This document shows positions 54,303-63,337 of a stretch of 64,000 nucleotides of DNA, piece after piece. Position 1 is the first letter of the stretch. Every line of letters starts with the position of its first letter. The stretch covers positions 1 to 64,000 of the forward strand of contig CAIVEW010000009.1 of assembly GCA_903905065.1 (NCBI GenBank). Direction: 5' to 3'. A program made the translations under genes and the position numbers. A model generated the notes under the pieces. It did no database searches, was not told the origin of the DNA, and worked only from the letters and a program-made list of their open reading frames with translations. This DNA comes from an uncultured Bacteroidota bacterium (GTDB lineage Bacteria; Bacteroidota; Bacteroidia; Chitinophagales; Chitinophagaceae).

Positions 54303-55685
54303 TTATTGATCCACTATATAGCCGGAAGTGGTGTCGGTGAAATGAAAATACTTAGGGTTTAGCTCGGTGTAGGGATATATATTCCAGTTGACAATAAGGG
54401 ACTTTTTTTTCTCCGAAGCCCATGCTCGTTGAGCCGGGGTTTCATCAATTATTATTGAGGCTGAGGTCCCTTTTTCTATTGTTGATAACAGCCAGAATTC
54501 GTAGGGAGTTCCCCACAACATTTCCAGAATATCCGCCTTTGCCCTTGCGGCATCTACAATTAGTTTTTTGTTTTCGTTTTTACTTAAAAACGAACGTTCC
54601 CAGTTTAGCCGTGCAACGTATTTTGTGCTGGTGGAATAAATACGGAAGGTGCATGATAATACCAGGATCGCCATTACCAGGCTAGCCCCTTGTTTTTGCT
54701 TTAGCAGCGGCAGCATATCAAATACAAGCGGCAGGGAGAGAAAAACAGACAATGGCAAATATAGGTTCTCCATGTAGCATTCGGCGGTAGTCTTAGTAGG
54801 ATAGGAAACATTAATGAGCATCAAATAACCCCCAAAGAAGGAAATAAAGACCACTAATTTTCTCCACTCCTTTTTAGTGCAGTAGAAGACCACAATGGTT
54901 AAAAAGAACAGCAGTATCCAATAGTACTTTGATAAAATATTGTTTAAGAAGCGTTTGTTGGAATAGATGCTAAAATAGTCCGGGAACAGAGCGACAAAAT
55001 TCTTTAATCCGGAGAACGAATGCGTTTCGTAGGTGGTTCTAAATAACAATGCTTTTATAAGCACAGCAGTGCAGTAAAAGATCAAAATAGCAAACAAAAG
55101 CCGGCGATCAATAATGGCTTGCTCCCTGTTTAAGAAAAATATACTGCAGTAGATGATCACAAAAACCAATAGTGGATGAAAAAAGGCCAGTACTGACAAA
55201 GACACCAGCAACAACAACCAGGTGAAAAGTTTCGTGTTTTTGTACTCAAGTTTACTAACAAAGGCAAATACCACCATAAGCAACGCAATACTTTGCGGCA
55301 GTTCCGATTGGATCCAAAAGAAAGTATCTGAAACGAAAAGTATGTTGAGCAAAAGAATTATTAACGCGAAGTCATACCGTTTTAAAACGCTCCCGGCTAT
55401 TACATAGCATGTAAAATAGTAGAGCACAAAACCAATTGAATAGCTTAAGGTAATTACATTAAGCGGCAGGCATGGCTTTCTGGTCAATACGGGTAACACC
55501 TGGGTGGCTATTTCGCCAAAACGAAATGTCTCAATGCTGAAAGTGTTGTCTTTTACAATATGAAATATGGTGTAGGCCGTATCGATGAAAATGATCCGTT
55601 CCTTGTAAAACAACGCTGACAGCATCAGCATTACCACGTATGCAGTGCTGCCGAAAAAATACAGTCGTTTGTACGTCCCAGCCAT
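54303..55685 (-). CDS. Polytopic membrane protein, GT-C-like, unknown function
   Basis: 460 aa with about ten to eleven hydrophobic segments (residues 8-360) and a soluble C-terminal tail of about 100 aa. Topology resembles glycosyltransferase-C or O-antigen-type membrane proteins. The first loop has acidic residues (I-D-T-A-Y) and there are two H-P-L-like turns (L-A-F-F-H-P-L), but no diagnostic GT motif is clear. An inner-membrane protein for envelope sugars is one possibility. Low in G+C relative to its neighbours. Confidence 0.7.
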   Translation of the reverse strand: MAGTYKRLYFFGSTAYVVMLMLSALFYKERIIFIDTAYTIFHIVKDNTFSIETFRFGEIATQVLPVLTRKPCLPLNVITLSYSIGFVLYYFTCYVIAGSVLKRYDFALIILLLNILFVSDTFFWIQSELPQSIALLMVVFAFVSKLEYKNTKLFTWLLLLVSLSVLAFFHPLLVFVIIYCSIFFLNREQAIIDRRLLFAILIFYCTAVLIKALLFRTTYETHSFSGLKNFVALFPDYFSIYSNKRFLNNILSKYYWILLFFLTIVVFYCTKKEWRKLVVFISFFGGYLMLINVSYPTKTTAECYMENLYLPLSVFLSLPLVFDMLPLLKQKQGASLVMAILVLSCTFRIYSTSTKYVARLNWERSFLSKNENKKLIVDAARAKADILEMLWGTPYEFWLLSTIEKGTSASIIIDETPAQRAWASEKKKSLIVNWNIYPYTELNPKYFHFTDTTSGYIVDQ

Positions 55686-55757
55686 GGCTTACCAATTATT
55701 AGTCCCCCCGAAGCCCCTTCGGCGAGATAAGGATGAGCAGAAAAACAGTTCCAATGT

Positions 55758-57596
55758 TTACTCTACAGTGACCGACTTCGCCAGGTTTCTCGGCTGGTCC
55801 ACATTGCAGCCGCGCATGATGGCGATGTGGTAGGCGAGGAGCTGCAGGGGCACTATGGTGATGAGGGGGGAGAGTATCTCCTCGGTCTCGGGCACCTCAA
55901 TGATATGATCTGCGAGCTCGCGTATCTGGGTATCGCCTTTGTGCACTACGGCTATGATCTTGCCTTTGCGGGCTTTCACTTCCTGCACGTTGGAAACGAT
56001 CTTTTCGTAGGCGCTCTTGTTGGTGGCGAGGAACACAACAGGCATGTTCTCATCTATGAGCGCTATGGGGCCATGCTTCATTTCGGCAGCAGGGTAGCCC
56101 TCGGCATGTATGTAGGATATTTCTTTTAGTTTCAGCGCACCCTCAAGGGCTACAGGGAAGTTATAGCCACGGCCCAGGTACAGGAAGTTGGTTGCGTCTT
56201 TGTAAATGGCGGCTATCTCTTTGATCTGTGCATCGAGCAGCAGTGTCTCTTCTATTTTCTTGGGGATGTTCTCCAGTTCGTACAATATCTCGCGCAGCTT
56301 GGAGGTAGGTATGGTGCCTTTTACTATGGCAAGCTGCAGTGCAATGAGGGTGATAAGCGATATCTGTGTAGAAAAAGCTTTGGTAGAAGCAACGCCTATC
56401 TCCGGGCCGGCATGGGTATAGGAGCCGGCATGGGATGCACGCGCTATAGATGAGCCGATGACATTGCAAACGCCATATATGAGCGCCTGGCGGTCCTTGG
56501 CAATATCTATGGCTGCAAGGGTATCGGCAGTCTCACCAGATTGGGAGATCGCGATCACCACATCCTTCTCCGAAATTATGGGGTTGCGATAGCGGAATTC
56601 GGAGGCGTATTCCACTTCTACCGGCACTCGCGCAAGGTCCTCTATCAGGTATTCGCCTATGAGACCGGAATGCCAGGAGGTGCCGCAGGCGGTAATGATA
56701 AAACGTTCTGCGTTGTCTATGCGGTTGATATATTCGTTAAGGCCGCCGAGCTTTATCCAGCCATCGCGGGCACTCATGCGGCCGCGGAGGGAGTCTTCTA
56801 TAGCACGTGGCTGCTCGTATATTTCCTTGAGCATGAAGTGTTCAAAGCCACCTTTCTCGATCATTTCGAGCGAGAATTCGAGTTTCTTTATTTCGTGTGA
56901 TTTCTCTACATTGCCCAGTGTACGGATCGAATACTGCCCATTGCGGTTGATGACGGCATACTCCTGCTCGTCCAGGTAAACTACGTTCTGGGTGTATTCG
57001 ATAATGGGAGAAGCATCTGATGCTATGTAAAATTCATCGTCGCCGATGCCGATTACGAGCGGGCTGCCTTTGCGGGCAGCTATGAGCTGGTCGGGATTGT
57101 TCCGGTTGAGGACCACAATGGCGTAGGCACCTACCACCTCATTCAGGGCTATGCGCACCGCATTATCCAGCGTTGTTTTTTCTGTTTTCTGTACCTCTTC
57201 TATCAGGTTTACCAGCACCTCGGTATCGGTATCGGAGTGAAAAGTATAGCCGCGTTTCTTCAACTCGGCCTTGATGGAGGAATAGTTCTCAATAATACCA
57301 TTGTGTATGACCGCAAGGTTGCCGGACTGGGAGATGTGTGGATGCGCGTTTACGTCATTTGGTTCGCCATGGGTAGCCCAGCGGGTATGGCCAATGCCAA
57401 TATTGGCGGCTATATGGTTGTGGTCAACTATTTTTTCGAGGTCGCTTACCTTACCTGCTTTCTTAAAAACGGTCATGCCGCCATTCAGTAAGGCAATCCC
57501 TGCGCTATCATAGCCCCGGTACTCCAGGCGTTTCAAACCTTTTATCAGAATCGGGAAGGCCTCTTTGTTCCCAATGTAACCTACAATTCCACACAT
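55758..57596 (-). CDS. glmS: Glutamine-fructose-6-phosphate aminotransferase (isomerising)
   Basis: 612 aa, full length. Catalytic Cys follows the initiator Met (M-C-G-I-V-G-Y-I-G). The glutaminase domain includes G-H-T-R-W-A-T-H-G and N-G-I-I-E-N-Y. Two SIS sugar-isomerase domains follow (A-C-G-T-S-W-H-S-G, I-S-Q-S-G-E-T-A-D-T, then G-R-G-Y-N-F-P-V-A-L-E-G-A-L-K-L-K-E) and the C-terminal N-L-A-K-S-V-T-V-E. It makes glucosamine-6-phosphate, the first step to UDP-GlcNAc for peptidoglycan and LPS. It ends the minus-strand block with DUF4270 and the glycogen-synthase-like gene. No glmS ribozyme-like leader was seen; the upstream gap is 14 bases. Confidence 0.97.
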   Translation of the reverse strand: MCGIVGYIGNKEAFPILIKGLKRLEYRGYDSAGIALLNGGMTVFKKAGKVSDLEKIVDHNHIAANIGIGHTRWATHGEPNDVNAHPHISQSGNLAVIHNGIIENYSSIKAELKKRGYTFHSDTDTEVLVNLIEEVQKTEKTTLDNAVRIALNEVVGAYAIVVLNRNNPDQLIAARKGSPLVIGIGDDEFYIASDASPIIEYTQNVVYLDEQEYAVINRNGQYSIRTLGNVEKSHEIKKLEFSLEMIEKGGFEHFMLKEIYEQPRAIEDSLRGRMSARDGWIKLGGLNEYINRIDNAERFIITACGTSWHSGLIGEYLIEDLARVPVEVEYASEFRYRNPIISEKDVVIAISQSGETADTLAAIDIAKDRQALIYGVCNVIGSSIARASHAGSYTHAGPEIGVASTKAFSTQISLITLIALQLAIVKGTIPTSKLREILYELENIPKKIEETLLLDAQIKEIAAIYKDATNFLYLGRGYNFPVALEGALKLKEISYIHAEGYPAAEMKHGPIALIDENMPVVFLATNKSAYEKIVSNVQEVKARKGKIIAVVHKGDTQIRELADHIIEVPETEEILSPLITIVPLQLLAYHIAIMRGCNVDQPRNLAKSVTVE

Positions 57597-57610
57597 AAGA
57601 TGTAACGGTG

Positions 57611-59062
57611 TTAGTTATTCAGCTTTGAATATACGACAATTAATTTAGGACGGTAATTTGTGTCCACGTACGTGCCTCCGCCAGCTACCATCTGGAAGGC
57701 ACCATAGTAATCCTGTGTGCCGCTTATGTGGAGATGTATGGTATCGTTTTTAGCTGCAATAGAGTTGAGTACCTCCCTGGGCAGGTTTATGGTATAGGCA
57801 CGCTGGTTAACTCCATTAACGGGCAACACATGGTAGAAACCATCCATAAAGGCAAGCGGAGACAGGCTGGTAACCGGGTACCTGTCCGCGAGGTTGTACT
57901 CACCTCCCGCGCCTACGCCGCTAGGATAATTGGCACTACCTATGCCGATAGGGTACATGCGTTCGGGCAGTAATGTTGTATCCCGGTTATATGTAGGTAA
58001 CAAGTGTATTTGCAGTTGAGCGTTATTGATGACACCTGCGGGCAATGAGCTGATACCGGGTATCACAATATCCAGGCTGGCGCCGGGCTGGTTTTGCAGC
58101 ACAATTACGCTGTCATTGGCTGCCGATGAGTGTAACAGATTGTTGACCGGGTAGCGGCTGTAAGACCGAGTAATATTGTTGAAGTGTGAGCAGATGCTTG
58201 GTGAAAAATAATATCGTTCTATAAGATCTGTATCTCCGGCGACCCAGCCAACTGGCTGGTGATAGTACACCAGAATCCCCGCCTGGCTATAGAGGCCACC
58301 TGAGCCATCACCGTCCAGCCGGAAATAGGGTATGGCGGTGCTGCCCTGCCTGGTGTTGGCCGGCATTACACAGATTCCATTAAATGCATTCAGAAAATCC
58401 TGCGTAGGATTTGAACTGTTTGCCAGGATATTGAGGGCCGGGGTAAGATGTTGTAACAGGGCCGGCAGCCTAAGCTTTACGCGTAATGCAGGGGTGTTAA
58501 CGGCTACCAGGTTGTAGCCGAAAGAGTCTTTTAGCTGGTATAGATTTGCTGTAACCGGGTCACTAAGTGGATTAGAGTAGTCAACTGGTTTTGTGCTGTT
58601 GGCGTAATAGCTGACGAGGTTCGGATCCCCTAGCGTATCCATCATATAAAAAACCTGGTAGGTCTGTGTCAACGATTGATTAGTGCTGTCGCCAAACGTA
58701 AATCCGCCGTAAGGCAAAAACAGGATTGCCGAGTCCACTTGATAATCAGTGAATACATTGAAGTAGTCATCGGTTGTAAGGTTGAAGAAAGTGGAGCCGG
58801 TCATGGTGCCAAAAAAGGGATCGGTATACACACCAACACCCTGGAATATCGGTATGCCGCCGATGTCTGTGCTGGTTATTGCGTTGGGATCGTAATACGT
58901 ATGTGTAATGCAGGGCAGGGAATAGGTTTTGAGGCCTACTGTATCATTAACGGGCAGAACTTTTGACCGGATCAGCGTATTTTCCCGGCAACCGCTTTGC
59001 ATAATGATAGCTGCGATGAGCAAGGATACTATCACCGGGAGGTTGAATAAGTGACGTTTCAA
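57611..59062 (-). CDS. DUF4270 family lipoprotein
   Basis: 483 aa. Type II signal with lipobox M-Q-S-G-C (Cys25), so a membrane lipoprotein. The mature part contains Y-D-P-N-A-I-T-S-T-D-I-G and V-G-V-Y-T-D-P-F-F-G-T-M-T-G-S-T-F-F-N-L, the DUF4270 signature, followed by a beta-rich body. DUF4270 proteins are found next to glmS and glycogen-synthase-like genes in many Bacteroidota and remain without a function. The 14-base gap to glmS and 38-base gap to the upstream gene indicate one operon. Confidence 0.88.
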   Translation of the reverse strand: MKRHLFNLPVIVSLLIAAIIMQSGCRENTLIRSKVLPVNDTVGLKTYSLPCITHTYYDPNAITSTDIGGIPIFQGVGVYTDPFFGTMTGSTFFNLTTDDYFNVFTDYQVDSAILFLPYGGFTFGDSTNQSLTQTYQVFYMMDTLGDPNLVSYYANSTKPVDYSNPLSDPVTANLYQLKDSFGYNLVAVNTPALRVKLRLPALLQHLTPALNILANSSNPTQDFLNAFNGICVMPANTRQGSTAIPYFRLDGDGSGGLYSQAGILVYYHQPVGWVAGDTDLIERYYFSPSICSHFNNITRSYSRYPVNNLLHSSAANDSVIVLQNQPGASLDIVIPGISSLPAGVINNAQLQIHLLPTYNRDTTLLPERMYPIGIGSANYPSGVGAGGEYNLADRYPVTSLSPLAFMDGFYHVLPVNGVNQRAYTINLPREVLNSIAAKNDTIHLHISGTQDYYGAFQMVAGGGTYVDTNYRPKLIVVYSKLNN

Positions 59063-59100
59063 AATGGTATAATTTAGGGGCTAAGATGGTAAAAGAAATA

Positions 59101-59928
59101 CTAAGACTCTGTTAAGCTTTTATACAGCTCCAAAAGAGGGGTAACATCTTCTTTCCACCCGGTCTCATATTTCAGCACTTTTTTGTAGCGGCCCGGCTTC
59201 AGTTCATCCACTACTTTTTTGTCCATTTTTTCGGATCCGAAAACGACCACATCTGCACTCTTGCCTGCACCTATGGTCAATGCGCCATTGGTACAATCCT
59301 TAAACGGGTCCATGTCTTTTTCCTTGATTTCGTTGCTGATCAGCGCCTTTTTCAGGAAGTTAGGATTCAGTTTTTCTTTAAATTGGTTAGCCTGCGCAGT
59401 ATAGATGATCTTGGAATATCCGAAAACCGGTTCTTTCTTGTAGGTTGTCTTAAGATAAAGCGGCACAAGAGAGGTCATCCAGCCATGGCAGTGAATTACA
59501 TGCGGTGGCCAGCCAAATTTCTTAACGGTCTCCAGTGCACTCTTGCAGAAAAATATCATGCGTTCCGCATTATCATCAAAGAAGTTATCCTGGTCGTCGC
59601 GGAATACCGCTTTACGCTTGAAATAATCTTCATTATCCATAAAGTAAACCTGCAGGCGGGCATTAGGAAGCGATGCAACCTTAATGATCAAAGGATAATC
59701 ATCCTTGTCAATAATCACGTTGATGCCCGAGAGCCTCACTACCTCATGGAGGCGGTGGCGGCGCTCATTGATCACTCCGAAACGGGGCATGATCACACGA
59801 ACCTCAAGGCCGGAGTCGAATGTCTTTATGGCCAGCTTATTAAGTATCTGGGCAAAATCCGTAAACTCGGTATAAGGAGATAATTCGTTGGCGATTATTA
59901 AAACACGTTTCTTTGTGTCTGCAGACAT
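59101..59928 (-). CDS. Short glycogen/starch-synthase-like protein (GT5 N-terminal half only)
   Basis: 275 aa against about 480 in true glycogen synthases: only the N-terminal Rossmann half is present (V-L-I-I-A-N-E-L-S-P-Y, V-R-V-I-M-P-R-F-G-V-I-N-E, H-V-I-H-C-H-G-W-M-T-S-L-V-P). The ADP-glucose-binding K-T-G-G-L-G-D stretch is replaced by E-F-T-D-F-A-Q-I, and the C-terminal GT-B domain is absent. It is therefore unlikely to polymerise glucose. Relatives of this length seem fixed in Bacteroidota beside DUF4270/glmS, pointing to a non-catalytic or altered role. First gene of the operon; a TAATTTTG box lies upstream. Confidence 0.85.
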   Translation of the reverse strand: MSADTKKRVLIIANELSPYTEFTDFAQILNKLAIKTFDSGLEVRVIMPRFGVINERRHRLHEVVRLSGINVIIDKDDYPLIIKVASLPNARLQVYFMDNEDYFKRKAVFRDDQDNFFDDNAERMIFFCKSALETVKKFGWPPHVIHCHGWMTSLVPLYLKTTYKKEPVFGYSKIIYTAQANQFKEKLNPNFLKKALISNEIKEKDMDPFKDCTNGALTIGAGKSADVVVFGSEKMDKKVVDELKPGRYKKVLKYETGWKEDVTPLLELYKSLTES

Positions 59929-59972
59929 GCGGGAGAATTGATTATTAATTCAGAATAAAATAAAACAGGCTG

Positions 59973-59980
59973 CAAAATTA
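59973..59980 (-). promoter_or_regulatory. -7 box (TAATTTTG) with upstream TTG for the glycogen-synthase-like operon
   Basis: An exact TAnnTTTG match on the minus strand, with TTG at 59997-59999 (16 bases between). It lies about 45 bases before the ATG at 59928, in the gap shared with the divergent panC gene. Confidence 0.5.
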
Positions 59981-60033
59981 CGAAAATATTGAATTCCAAC
60001 CGTACTTTGTGGCGCCGGAGCTAAAATAGTTAT

Positions 60034-60879
60034 ATGGTTATTTTCAAAAATATTAATGATATAAAAAAATATATATCATTAAAAAAAGAAGGAGAACGCA
60101 AGGTGGGCTTCATTCCTACTATGGGGGCGCTGCATGCCGGCCATATATCCCTGATCCAAAAAGCGAAGGAAGATAATACGCTTTCGGTATGCAGTATTTT
60201 CGTAAATCCAACCCAATTTAACGATAAAAAGGACCTGGAAAAGTATCCGGTGTCCACGGATGCGGATATAGAATTGTTGTTGAATGCCGGTTGCGATGTG
60301 CTTTTTCTGCCCAGTGTAGAAGAAATATACCCGGACGGTGAAGCCAATTTCAAGACGTATGATTTTGGCTACCTCGATACGATATTGGAAGGGGCAAAAC
60401 GGCCCGGCCATTTCCGCGGTGTGGGGCAGGTGGTAGGCCGGCTGCTGGAAATAGTGATGCCGGACAGCCTGTATATAGGCCAGAAGGATTATCAGCAATG
60501 TATGGTGCTGAAAAAACTGGCACCGATGATGGGCCTGGATAACCTGGAGGTCATCATTTGCCCAACCACGAGGGAGGCAGACGGGCTGGCCATGAGTTCA
60601 CGTAACCGGAGGCTTACCGAGCCGCAAAGGGTGGTTGCCGCCGTTATCTACCAATGCCTAGTGTCCATACAATCGAAACAACTTACCAGCCATTTTGATA
60701 TAGTACGCAAAGAATGCGAAGACCTGCTGGCGGCGAAAGGCTTTGCGACAGAATATGTGGCCCTGGCCGATGCACGCGACTTAACGTTGCTGAGCGATTA
60801 TAAAACGGATGCCCCAATGGTGGCCTTAATAGCAACGAAGATAGGGGAGATAAGGCTGATAGATAATATGCTGCTGTAG
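60034..60879 (+). CDS. panC: Pantoate--beta-alanine ligase
   Basis: 281 aa. The HxGH motif (P-T-M-G-A-L-H-A-G-H, H34/H37) is present, as are V-C-S-I-F-V-N-P-T-Q-F, G-H-F-R-G-V-G-Q-V-V, Y-I-G-Q-K-D-Y-Q-Q and the S-S-R-N-R-R-L loop. The enzyme joins pantoate and beta-alanine with ATP to form pantothenate on the way to CoA. It is transcribed divergently from the glycogen-synthase-like operon. Assignment secure. Confidence 0.97.
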   Translation: MVIFKNINDIKKYISLKKEGERKVGFIPTMGALHAGHISLIQKAKEDNTLSVCSIFVNPTQFNDKKDLEKYPVSTDADIELLLNAGCDVLFLPSVEEIYPDGEANFKTYDFGYLDTILEGAKRPGHFRGVGQVVGRLLEIVMPDSLYIGQKDYQQCMVLKKLAPMMGLDNLEVIICPTTREADGLAMSSRNRRLTEPQRVVAAVIYQCLVSIQSKQLTSHFDIVRKECEDLLAAKGFATEYVALADARDLTLLSDYKTDAPMVALIATKIGEIRLIDNMLL

Positions 60880-60891
60880 CGCAACGTTTTC

Positions 60892-61548
60892 CTAAAAGGT
60901 ATGTATGATGCCGGCCCCGGTGCCGCTTACATGGATCTCGTTCATTATCCGGAACCAAAGAGGGTTATAGCGGGCATGTGAGGTGTACATCACATTGTCG
61001 AACAAAAGGAGGAAGGCTCCCTGCAGAGCCACCGACCGGCCGAAGCCGCTAAAGAGCGCGGAATTGTTTTTCGTGGATTCCGAATATTTTACGAGCCCCA
61101 CGCCTGCACCTACATACAAAATATCAAGTCCGCAATTGATGAGGTATATTTTTTTGTTGGCATGATAGCGGGCATATGCTTCCTGGAAAGTAAGGATCTG
61201 TTTGGTTTCCTTACGGGTTGCGGAGAGGCTAGCGGCTGCAATACCCGTGTTTACAATACCCCACAATGCATTCATGCCGTGAAAATATTTCCATTCATCC
61301 TGTTTGGCGGTAAAATATCCCACTGTGCCCTCAGCAATATTTGCGATGCCCCATGCGCCGAGCACCCGCATACCCGTCTTATTGATCTTGATACGCGCCT
61401 TATTGTATCTCGTGATCGTATCTCCAAAAGAGATCACCTGCGCGTGTGAACCGTGCGGCAGCAAAAAGAAAATAACGATAATGATATACCTGAAGGACAA
61501 TCGATAAACTTTATGAAGCAAAGCTATAGGAAAATGTGAAGTATGCAT
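60892..61548 (-). CDS. Membrane protein of unknown function
   Basis: 218 aa. An N-terminal hydrophobic segment at about residues 20-36 (ends G-S-H-A-Q) is probably a signal, and the long N-terminal part ahead of it is doubtful. The middle has R-I-N/K-I-N-K-T-G-M-R-V-L-G-A-W-G-I-A-N-I-A-E-G and further hydrophobic segments. The motif seems conserved in a Bacteroidota membrane-protein family. No function assigned. Convergent with panC, ending 12 bases from its stop. Confidence 0.72.
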   Translation of the reverse strand: MHTSHFPIALLHKVYRLSFRYIIIVIFFLLPHGSHAQVISFGDTITRYNKARIKINKTGMRVLGAWGIANIAEGTVGYFTAKQDEWKYFHGMNALWGIVNTGIAAASLSATRKETKQILTFQEAYARYHANKKIYLINCGLDILYVGAGVGLVKYSESTKNNSALFSGFGRSVALQGAFLLLFDNVMYTSHARYNPLWFRIMNEIHVSGTGAGIIHTF

Positions 61549-61634
61549 ATAAAGAGCGGCGAGGTTAATGCTGTTTTTGAAAGATGATTTTTGATAGCGA
61601 GGTTATTCTGGCCAAAGCCGGGTATTACGCTATT

Positions 61635-61660
61635 AAAAAACCCCGGCTTAAAAGCCGGGG
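61635..61660 (-). terminator. Rho-independent terminator of the acyl-CoA dehydrogenase gene
   Basis: A 9-bp G/C-rich stem (61641-61649 with 61652-61660), loop AA, followed on the minus strand by TTTTTT (plus 61635-61640). It lies 32 bases past the dehydrogenase stop. Confidence 0.9.
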
Positions 61661-61692
61661 CAACTATCTTAGCCTGTATAACTCGCAGGCGC

Positions 61693-62835
61693 CTATGCTT
61701 TAAGAATATCCCTTGATATTACCAGCTTTTGTATCTCGGACGTTCCTTCGCCAATGGTGCATAATTTGCTGTCGCGGTAATATTTTTCCACAGGGAAATC
61801 TTTGGTATAGCCATAACCGCCGAATATCTGTACAGCGTCGGTAGAAACCTGCACCGATATTTCGGATGCATAGTATTTTGCCATTGCCGATTCTTTGGTC
61901 ATTTTCACTCCGCGGTTCTTCATGTCGGCAGCCTGGTATATGAGCATTTCAGCGGCTTCGATCTTAGTGGCCATATCTGCCAGCTTAAAGGCAATAGCCT
62001 GGAAATTAGAGATCGGCTGGTCGAACTGCTGACGCTCCTTCGAGTATTTTAAAGATGCCTCATAAGCGCCCTTCGCGATGCCCAAGGCTAGCGCGGCGAT
62101 AGATATGCGGCCGCCATCCAGCACTTTCATGGCTTGCTTGAAGCCATCACCCACAGGGCCCATGCGCTGGGCGTCTGATATGCGGCAGTTGTCAAACACG
62201 AGCTCGGCGGTTTCGCTGGCGCGCATACCCAGTTTATTTTCTTTTTTGCCGGCGGCAAATCCCGGTGTGCCACGTTCTACGATGAATGCAGTGCTGTTGT
62301 CTTTAGTGCGGGGATCACCGGTGCGGGCAAGCACTACAGCTACATTTCCGCTGATGCCATGTGTTATCCAGTTCTTGGTACCGTTCAGAATCCATCCGTC
62401 GCCATCCTTTGTGGCAGTGCAACGCATGTTACCGGAGTCACTGCCGGTGTTGGCTTCCGTAAGCGCCCAGGCACCTATCCACTCGCCAGTTGCGAGTTTT
62501 GGGAGGTATTTCTTCTTTTGCTCGTCGCTGCCGAAGTATAAGATATGCCCGGTGCACAACGAATTATGTGCTGCAACAGAAAGGCCGATAGAGCCGCATA
62601 CTTTAGCTATCTCGCTGACAACAGTAACATACTCGAAATAACCAAGACCTGAGCCTCCGTATTCTGTGGGGACAAGCACACCCATAAGGCCTAGCTCGCC
62701 CATTTTATGAAAAAGATCTACTGGAAATTTTTGTGCTTCATCCCACTCCATCATTTGCGGGCGAATATGTTTTGTTGCGAAGTCGCGGATCATTTCTGCA
62801 ATCGAACGTTGTGCATCGGTATTATTAAAATCCAT
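61693..62835 (-). CDS. Acyl-CoA dehydrogenase
   Basis: 380 aa, standard. FAD/substrate motifs A-L-T-E-A-N-T-G-S-D-S-G and W-I-T-H-G, G-Y-G-Y-T-K-D-F-P-V-E-K-Y-Y-R-D, and the catalytic base Glu363 in I-G-E-G-T-S-E-I-Q. It introduces the 2,3-double bond in acyl-CoA during beta-oxidation or branched-chain amino acid breakdown; chain-length specificity cannot be read (the sequence is of the short/branched-chain type). Single gene with its own terminator. Confidence 0.95.
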   Translation of the reverse strand: MDFNNTDAQRSIAEMIRDFATKHIRPQMMEWDEAQKFPVDLFHKMGELGLMGVLVPTEYGGSGLGYFEYVTVVSEIAKVCGSIGLSVAAHNSLCTGHILYFGSDEQKKKYLPKLATGEWIGAWALTEANTGSDSGNMRCTATKDGDGWILNGTKNWITHGISGNVAVVLARTGDPRTKDNSTAFIVERGTPGFAAGKKENKLGMRASETAELVFDNCRISDAQRMGPVGDGFKQAMKVLDGGRISIAALALGIAKGAYEASLKYSKERQQFDQPISNFQAIAFKLADMATKIEAAEMLIYQAADMKNRGVKMTKESAMAKYYASEISVQVSTDAVQIFGGYGYTKDFPVEKYYRDSKLCTIGEGTSEIQKLVISRDILKA

Positions 62836-62916
62836 AATTTCTATATATCAAATAATTGTGGAGCAATTTTACAACTTTTTCCTGAATGATATACATAAAA
62901 GGGGCAGAGATTTGGC

Positions 62917-63297
62917 ATGATAGTTATGAATGTGGAACATATGGTAAATAATGAGGCATATTTAGGTTCACCAGACAACCCCAAAACAGCAGCAATGGTA
63001 TGCTATATTACACTGATCGGTTGGCTTATTGCCTATTTTGCGTTGTATAAAAATAACAGAAACAAGCTGGCAACTGTGCATATACGGCAAACGTTGCTGC
63101 TGCATATTCTTGCATTCGTGCTGAATGTGCTGAGTTTATTTGCGCTGTGGGGAAGGATTTCGTATGCGGTGATTGCGGTATTCGCAGTGGCTCTGTTTGT
63201 GCTTTGGCTTATTGGTGCTTTTGCTGCAATAAATGAACGTGAGCAACCGATACCTTTAATAGGAGAGTGGGCACAGAAATTGTTTGGGAACTTGTGA
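62917..63297 (+). CDS. Small Tic20/DUF4870-type membrane protein
   Basis: 126 aa with three hydrophobic segments (A-A-M-V-C-Y-I-T-L-I-G-W-L-I-A-Y-F-A, L-H-I-L-A-F-V-L-N-V-L-S-L-F-A, V-I-A-V-F-A-V-A-L-F-V-L-W-L-I-G-A-F-A-A) and H-I-R-Q-T-L-L-L between them. This is the layout of DUF4870/Tic20-like proteins. Inner membrane; function unknown. Start at ATG 62917 (a second ATG follows three codons on). Confidence 0.82.
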   Translation: MIVMNVEHMVNNEAYLGSPDNPKTAAMVCYITLIGWLIAYFALYKNNRNKLATVHIRQTLLLHILAFVLNVLSLFALWGRISYAVIAVFAVALFVLWLIGAFAAINEREQPIPLIGEWAQKLFGNL

Positions 63298-63337
63298 TTT
63301 GCCTCCAGGGCCTCCAATAGTTCAAAACAATAGTCAG

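Noticed and set aside
55690-55725. Possible terminator (CCGAAG...CTTCGG) after glmS
   Set aside because: Short stem and no T run on the minus strand; not enough to list.
57237-57513. glmS ribozyme-like or riboswitch leader for glmS
   Set aside because: The gap upstream of glmS is only 14 bases, so there is no room; the frames seen here lie inside the gene.
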